NCBI GenBank assembly: GCA_017626015.1 | Contig: JAGAJO010000005.1 | Location: 31,627-95,626, forward strand | Source of the DNA: Ruminococcus sp. | GTDB lineage: Bacteria > Bacillota > Clostridia > Oscillospirales > Ruminococcaceae | Direction of reading: 5' to 3' | DNA: 64,000 bases | In this document: positions 59,977 through 64,000 of the stretch, piece by piece | How the letters are laid out: the number at the start of each line of letters is the position of its first letter | Position numbering within the stretch: the stretch's first letter is position 1 | Notes under the pieces: generated by a model | Told to the model about the DNA's origin: nothing | The model's input: the letters and a program-made list of their open reading frames with translations, nothing else | Database searches by the model: none | Position numbers and translations under genes: made by a program

Positions 59977-60024
59977 AAATCGGAAAGCCTTGAGCAGATT
60001 TTGCTCTCAGCCTGCCGATTTTTT
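59977..60024 (+). terminator. Hairpin terminator at element border
   Basis: AAATCGG (59977-59983) pairs with CCGATTT (60015-60021), with an inner TGAGCA/TGCTCTCA stem and T run. Confidence 0.65.
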
Positions 60025-60048
60025 ATGAAAAAACATTCACAAAGTTTG

Positions 60049-60105
60049 AAAGACCGTTTTGTTTAATATCACGAAATGTGATAAACGACAAAGCGGTCTT
60101 TTTTA
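60049..60105 (+). terminator. Long hairpin with T run upstream of element genes
   Basis: AAAGACCG (60049-60056) pairs with CGGTCTTT, with inner ATCAC/GTGAT arms, followed by TTTTTT. It precedes a tiny reading frame, a layout suited to attenuation. Confidence 0.7.
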
Positions 60106-60130
60106 TTTCTCAAAGAAGGACGTGATACCC

Positions 60131-60151
60131 ATGTGGCAGATATACTATTAA
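60131..60151 (+). CDS. Possible six-residue leader peptide
   Basis: ATG TGG CAG ATA TAC TAT TAA (MWQIYY) with AAGGA upstream, between the hairpin and the first element gene. It could couple translation to expression downstream, but could also be chance. Confidence 0.25.
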   Translation: MWQIYY

Positions 60152-60184
60152 AAAGGAAAAATAAAACGAACGGAGGAAAAGTCA

Positions 60185-61018
60185 ATGAATGAAAAATTGA
60201 TAATCAACACCAATCTGCTTCGCAAGGAGTTAGAATTTAAGACAAAGTCCTGTGCGGTGGAGAAAGCGATAGCAGTTTCTCATGCTGAATTTGATAATCT
60301 GAAAAGGCGTCCCTTGCAGGACAACGACCTGATTGCTGGGAACACAGATTTGATGTACTGTGACAGTGATGATATTTATCATTGTCTTCTGATCTACGAT
60401 GAGGAACAGGGTGACGGTCTGCTGATCGAAGCTGAAGGCTCATCTTATGCAAGATACGCCCAGTATATTCCAAATGCCAAACTGCTTTACGAAAATCATA
60501 TTCAGACGCATTTGCAGGAAATGAAATTTTACTGTCCCCTTGAAATCAATAGAGTACCGGAATGTTGGGATGTCGAGGAATACGAAGAAATCTCTTCCTA
60601 TGAGGCTTCTGCTTACGAATCGGAGATAAATCATTTTATCAGCGATTTCAATTTGCCCGAAGAAAAAGAGCGAGGTCTAATGTATTGGTACGATAGGGGC
60701 AACTCTGTTGATCGGAAAGTATTTTCCGCATTTATGTCGGTTGAAGAACATGACGGAGAGCTTGTGGGAGTGGTCACAGCAAGCGTTCACGGGCAGCTTA
60801 CGGAAGATGAACTTGAGGATCTCCGTGAATATTGTACCGGGCAGCTAAGCGACGGCGCAGGAGAGAGTCTGGAGCAAAGACCGATAAAAACTCCCGACGG
60901 CGAGATTTATGTCAGCTTCTGGAATTCCGACAAATGGTTTTTGCAGACGGAGGAAGAAATGAACGGCAGTCAGTCCGAGGACATGACCGAAGAACCCGAT
61001 ATGGGAATGACGATGTGA
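60185..61018 (+). CDS. Element-encoded protein of unknown function (DUF6329-like?)
   Basis: 277 residues behind CGGAGG. Acidic, soluble, with an N-terminal part rich in Cys/Lys (LEFKTKSCAVEKAIAVSHAE) and a C-terminal half (REYCTGQLSDGAGESLEQRP, GEIYVSFWNS) resembling proteins that sit ahead of DUF4314 genes in clostridial mobile elements. The family name is uncertain. Confidence 0.75.
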   Translation: MNEKLIINTNLLRKELEFKTKSCAVEKAIAVSHAEFDNLKRRPLQDNDLIAGNTDLMYCDSDDIYHCLLIYDEEQGDGLLIEAEGSSYARYAQYIPNAKLLYENHIQTHLQEMKFYCPLEINRVPECWDVEEYEEISSYEASAYESEINHFISDFNLPEEKERGLMYWYDRGNSVDRKVFSAFMSVEEHDGELVGVVTASVHGQLTEDELEDLREYCTGQLSDGAGESLEQRPIKTPDGEIYVSFWNSDKWFLQTEEEMNGSQSEDMTEEPDMGMTM

Positions 61019-61026
61019 GGTAGAAT

Positions 61027-61344
61027 ATGATTTACAACGAAAAGAAGATAGAAATGCTCAGGCAGAGGTATCCCGAAGGCACACGAATTTGCCTTGACCA
61101 TATGGAGGACTTGTGTCCCGTGGAAAGCGGAACTTGCGGAACGGTTCAGTTCGTGGACGATGCCGGTACTTTGCACTGTAAATTTGATGACGGCAGAACG
61201 CTTGGCGTTATCACAGATGTGGATAAATTTCATAAAATCGATCAGGAACAAGCTCTGCCTGATATGCAAACAGAGGAAAATTCTGAAGAAATCACAGAAA
61301 CAGAGGATATTGAAGAATTTGAAGAAATGGAAATGTCAATGTAA
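61027..61344 (+). CDS. DUF4314-like element protein
   Basis: 105 residues. RYPEGTRICLDHMEDLCPVE and GTCGTVQFVDDAGTLHCKFD match DUF4314, a small beta-barrel-like domain seen in conjugative elements. The C-terminal 35 residues are strongly acidic. Starts 8 nt after the previous stop. Confidence 0.82.
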   Translation: MIYNEKKIEMLRQRYPEGTRICLDHMEDLCPVESGTCGTVQFVDDAGTLHCKFDDGRTLGVITDVDKFHKIDQEQALPDMQTEENSEEITETEDIEEFEEMEMSM

Positions 61345-61378
61345 CGGTTAAGTTTTGAAAAGACTTAGCCGTTTTTTT
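61343..61378 (+). terminator. Terminator after the DUF4314-like gene
   Basis: AACGGTTAAG (61343-61352) pairs with CTTAGCCGTT (61364-61373, one wobble), then seven T. Confidence 0.85.
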
Positions 61379-61408
61379 ATTACACAAACAAGAAAGGATC
61401 GGTGATAA

Positions 61409-62680
61409 ATGATAAAATATTTTGATATCTTTGCAGGCATCGGCGGATTCCGCTCAGGACTTGAAAAAGCAGGCGGATTTGAGTGCGTCGGTTACTGCGA
61501 GATTGACCGATATGCCAAAAAAGCATACGAAACAATGTACGATACGGAAGGCGAGGTGTATTACGATGACGCAAGAAAAATTGACCCAAACGAGTTACCC
61601 GATTTCGACCTTATTTCAGGAGGCTTCCCTTGCCAAAGCTTTTCGATCGCTGGAAAAAGGGGCGGATTTGACGACGCAAGAGGAACTCTGTTCTTTGAAA
61701 TTGCCAGAATCGCTGCCGTTAAAAAACCTAAATATCTGCTGCTTGAGAACGTTCCCGGATTGTTATCGCATGACTCAGGCAGGACGTTTGCGACCATCCT
61801 CAGTTCATTGGATGAATTGGGGTACGATGTCGCATGGCAGGTGCTTAACAGCGCAAATTTTAGAGTCGCCCAATCCCGAAAGAGAGTGTTCATTATCGGA
61901 TTTCTTAGAGAAAAATGCGCCGGAAAAGTACTGTCTTTCACGGACGCAAATCCAAAAACTCTTGTACAGCGCATACCCGGACGAGAGGGATGCAGAGTGT
62001 ACTCAGCCGACGGACTGAGCATAACGCTTACGGGAACGGCAGGAGGCTTCGGAGGAAAGACAGGACTTTACGAGATCATAGGACTTCCGATCAAGGTCAA
62101 AACCAAGTCGGGCTATCAGTTAGCATTGCCGGGTGATAGTATCGATCTTGCATATCCGAATCTTAACTCAAGGCGAGGTCGGGTAGGTCACGATGTAGCA
62201 CACACGCTGACAACAAGCTGTAATCAGGGATATTACGCTATGTGTATAGATATGAATCCCGAACCGAGGGTGACTGAACTTGCGAGGTGCATAACGTCAA
62301 GGCAGGACAGCGGAATAGGTCACCATAAAGGAGAAAAGTCGGGGGTGATCGTGATTAGCGATCCGATAGCGGTGCTTACTCCTGCTAAAGAAAAGGTTAG
62401 ACAGCAAGGTAGACGGTTCAAGCTTCCCGATGAACCGATGTTTACGATAACTGTCACCGATAAACACGGGGTGATCTACTGCGGATATATCCGCAGGCTC
62501 ATGCCTTTGGAATGCTGGCGTTTGCAGGGATTTACAGACGAGCAGTTCAACAAGGTGGCGGCAACCGGAATGTCCGACGCACAGCTTTACAAGCAGGCAG
62601 GAAATGCCGTGACTACGAACGTTATCGAGGCTCTTGCAAGGCTTATTTTAGAAATTGACAAGGAGAATGCAGATGAATAA
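61409..62680 (+). CDS. DNA (cytosine-5) methyltransferase, solitary
   Basis: 423 residues. Motif I FDIFAGIGGFRSGLEKAG, motif IV PCQ (catalytic C75 in GFPCQSFSIAGKR), motif VI ENVPGLL, motif VIII QSRKRVFIIG and motif X-like QAGNAVTTNVIEALA are intact. The target recognition region spans about 180-370. No restriction endonuclease gene is adjacent in the window, so it may protect the element from host restriction. Ribosome binding site AAAGGATCGG. Confidence 0.95.
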   Translation: MIKYFDIFAGIGGFRSGLEKAGGFECVGYCEIDRYAKKAYETMYDTEGEVYYDDARKIDPNELPDFDLISGGFPCQSFSIAGKRGGFDDARGTLFFEIARIAAVKKPKYLLLENVPGLLSHDSGRTFATILSSLDELGYDVAWQVLNSANFRVAQSRKRVFIIGFLREKCAGKVLSFTDANPKTLVQRIPGREGCRVYSADGLSITLTGTAGGFGGKTGLYEIIGLPIKVKTKSGYQLALPGDSIDLAYPNLNSRRGRVGHDVAHTLTTSCNQGYYAMCIDMNPEPRVTELARCITSRQDSGIGHHKGEKSGVIVISDPIAVLTPAKEKVRQQGRRFKLPDEPMFTITVTDKHGVIYCGYIRRLMPLECWRLQGFTDEQFNKVAATGMSDAQLYKQAGNAVTTNVIEALARLILEIDKENADE

Positions 62681-63446
62681 TATGATAAAGATATTTGAAA
62701 ATGAAGAATTCGGCAAAGTGAGAACAGTCATTAAGGACGGTGAACCGTGGCTTGTAGGAAAAGATGTGGCTGTGATATTAGGTTATGCAAAGCCCGAAAA
62801 TGCTATTGCAGCGCACGTTGACAGTGAGGATAAAACCACTACCCTAATTCAGGGTACTGGTTCAAATTACAAGAGCAAGACCACTATCATCAATGAAAGC
62901 GGCTTTTACAGCTTAGTCCTTTCAAGCAAAATGCCGAGAGCCAAGGAGTTTAAGCGTTGGGTCACCGCCACGATTTTACCAACTTTGAGGAGAACAGGCG
63001 GTTACGTCAGCAACGAAGAAATGTTTATAGAAAACTACCTCCCATTCCTCGACGAGCCGTATCAGAATCTTTTCCGCTTGCAGATGATGGCGATAAATCA
63101 GCTCAACGAGCGTATCCGTCATGATCAGCCGCTGGTGGAGTTCGCAAATCAGGTGTCAAACACCGATAATCTTATCGACATGAACGCTATGGCAAAGCTT
63201 GCAAGAGCCGAAAATATCCCCGTCGGCAGGAACAAGCTCTACGGCTGGCTCAAAGGAAAAGGCGTGCTTATGGCGAATAATCTCCCCTATCAGGCTTTTA
63301 TCGACCGCGGATATTTTTCGGTCAAGGAGTCGGTGTTTGAAACTCCGACTATGATCAAGACTTATCAGCAGACGTTTGTTACGGGCAAGGGGCAGCAGTT
63401 CGTCATAAATCTGCTGAAAAAATATTACGGGAAGGAGTCTGCATAA
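62673..63446 (+). CDS. Phage antirepressor (BRO-N plus ANT)
   Basis: 257 residues. N-terminal BRO domain (VRTVIKDGEPWLVGKDVAVI, LGYAKPENAI, GFYSLVLSSKMPRAKEFKRW) and C-terminal ANT domain (LARAENIPVGRNKLYGWLKG). Antirepressors inactivate phage or element repressors. ATG 62673 overlaps the methyltransferase end by 8 nt, after AAGGAG. Confidence 0.93.
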   Translation: MNNMIKIFENEEFGKVRTVIKDGEPWLVGKDVAVILGYAKPENAIAAHVDSEDKTTTLIQGTGSNYKSKTTIINESGFYSLVLSSKMPRAKEFKRWVTATILPTLRRTGGYVSNEEMFIENYLPFLDEPYQNLFRLQMMAINQLNERIRHDQPLVEFANQVSNTDNLIDMNAMAKLARAENIPVGRNKLYGWLKGKGVLMANNLPYQAFIDRGYFSVKESVFETPTMIKTYQQTFVTGKGQQFVINLLKKYYGKESA

Positions 63447-63694
63447 TGTCAAATAAACCCAAATGTCCGCTGATAGGTCAGAACGGAAATATCTTCAATC
63501 TTATGGGAATAGCTTCAAAAACGCTTAAAAAGAACGGTATGGCAGACGAGGCAAAGGAAATGTGCGACCGTATCACTTCCTCAGGCAGCTACAACGAGGC
63601 TCTGAGTATTATTGACGAATATGTGGAAATTACTTCGGCTGACGAGGTAGAGTATGAGGAAGAAACCGAGGATTTTGGAATGGTGATGATGTAA
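63446..63694 (+). CDS. Small element protein, unknown
   Basis: 82 residues, soluble; N-terminus CPLIGQNGNIFNLMGIASKT. Acidic C-terminus ending MVMM, similar in style to the DUF4314-like neighbours. Coupled to both neighbours by TAATG overlaps. Confidence 0.75.
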   Translation: MSNKPKCPLIGQNGNIFNLMGIASKTLKKNGMADEAKEMCDRITSSGSYNEALSIIDEYVEITSADEVEYEEETEDFGMVMM

Positions 63695-63834
63695 TGACGT
63701 ATTTATTCACAGGAATGATAATCGGCGGTATTATCGGACTGATGGTTGGAGGTCTTGCTGTAGCTTTTAAGGCAGCGGAAAAAGAGCTCGCACGTCTGGA
63801 CAAGGAGGTAAGTGATGCACACAAACAGAATTAA
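63694..63834 (+). CDS. Small membrane protein of the element
   Basis: 46 residues: one glycine-rich membrane helix (MIIGGIIGLMVGGLAVAF) then a charged coiled-coil-like tail (KAAEKELARLDKEV). Its stop lies inside the next gene's start region. Confidence 0.7.
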   Translation: MTYLFTGMIIGGIIGLMVGGLAVAFKAAEKELARLDKEVSDAHKQN

Positions 63835-64000
63835 AGCAAAAGTGGACTTCAAGTTCTGCCTCGGCAGTATTCCCGCAATGCTGAGAGCCACAAAGCCCGT
63901 ACTTTCGGAACGGCAATACAAGGAGCTGTGCAGCGAGGTCAATAAAGCCAACGGATATATTGAGCAGAAACGCATCATCTTTTCGTACGTCGACCCTATA
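63815..64000 (+). CDS. Element protein, start of gene (cut by window)
   Basis: 62 codons from ATG 63815, behind AAGGAGG, with the frame open at the edge. Sequence MHTNRIKAKVDFKFCLGSIP ... ERQYKELCSEV. No family is recognised; the end is outside. Confidence 0.7.
   Translation, partial: MHTNRIKAKVDFKFCLGSIPAMLRATKPVLSERQYKELCSEVNKANGYIEQKRIIFSYVDPI

Larger units (their letters stand above)
59990..64000 (+). mobile_element. Left part of an integrated conjugative element or prophage
   Basis: The gene content changes abruptly after tRNA-Leu. A DUF4314-like protein, a solitary C5 methyltransferase, a BRO/Ant antirepressor and tightly overlapping tiny genes all run one way. tRNA genes are frequent integration sites. 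No integrase, relaxase or second attachment site is inside the window, so the boundary is approximate and the type unresolved. Confidence 0.7.

Overview
The window looks like chromosomal DNA of a fibre-degrading gut Clostridium, most likely Ruminococcus or a close relative in Oscillospiraceae. The evidence is the combination of GH26 mannanases, a GH95 fucosidase, a CE2 esterase, CotH-domain surface proteins, a BspA-like leucine-rich-repeat giant, NPxTG-type cell-wall tails, class III (anaerobic) ribonucleotide reductase, AGGAGG ribosome binding sites and near-consensus TTGACA-17-TATAAT promoters. No function was checked against a database; all assignments come from motifs and recalled family features.

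Layout. 1-6.7 kb: a truncated cytidylate-kinase-like gene, then a polysaccharide-degradation block (GH95, GH26 lipoprotein, CE2 esterase). 6.7-11.2 kb: a YtrA-type regulator with an ABC exporter on the minus strand, divergent from an amino-acid ABC uptake operon whose binding protein has its two halves in swapped order. 11.3-16.4 kb: lipoprotein, GNAT, papain-like amidase, CotH lipoprotein and DUF5662. 16.7-19.5 kb: an autoregulated Xre/membrane-protein cassette, thiT under a TPP riboswitch, and a structured non-coding stretch. 19.8-28 kb: purB, small membrane/kinase genes, a MetY-type sulfhydrylase, and a PadR-DUF1700-DUF4097-PspC envelope operon. 28-32.6 kb: phosphatase, CotH and GH26 genes facing a divergent AraC regulator. 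32.6-48.5 kb: housekeeping genes (hslO, a methyltransferase, a TrpR-like regulator, ysxC, lon, rpsF-ssb-rpsR, prfB, nrdD-nrdG, asnB) with dispersed small hairpin repeats between them. 48.5-59.5 kb: the 1,591-residue BspA-like protein, an OGG-type glycosylase, DUF6062, a tail-anchored small protein behind a cluster of TTTCAAC heptamers, an RlmB-type methyltransferase, and a P1B-type ATPase homologue that has lost its catalytic motifs. 59.7-64 kb: tRNA-Leu(UAG), followed by the left part of an integrated conjugative element or prophage (DUF4314-like protein, C5 DNA methyltransferase, BRO/Ant antirepressor, small proteins) that runs off the window.

How the genes fit together. Two loci (929-6608 and 28887-32574) point to mannan and fucosylated/acetylated glycan use at the cell surface, with the AraC protein the likely regulator of the second. 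Several regulators sit beside palindromes overlapping their own promoters (YtrA-type, Xre, PadR, TrpR-like), so autoregulation is readable from the DNA. The most unusual observations are the circularly permuted amino-acid binding protein, the degenerate P-type ATPase, a NrdD without a recognisable glycyl-radical motif, and the TTTCAAC cluster.
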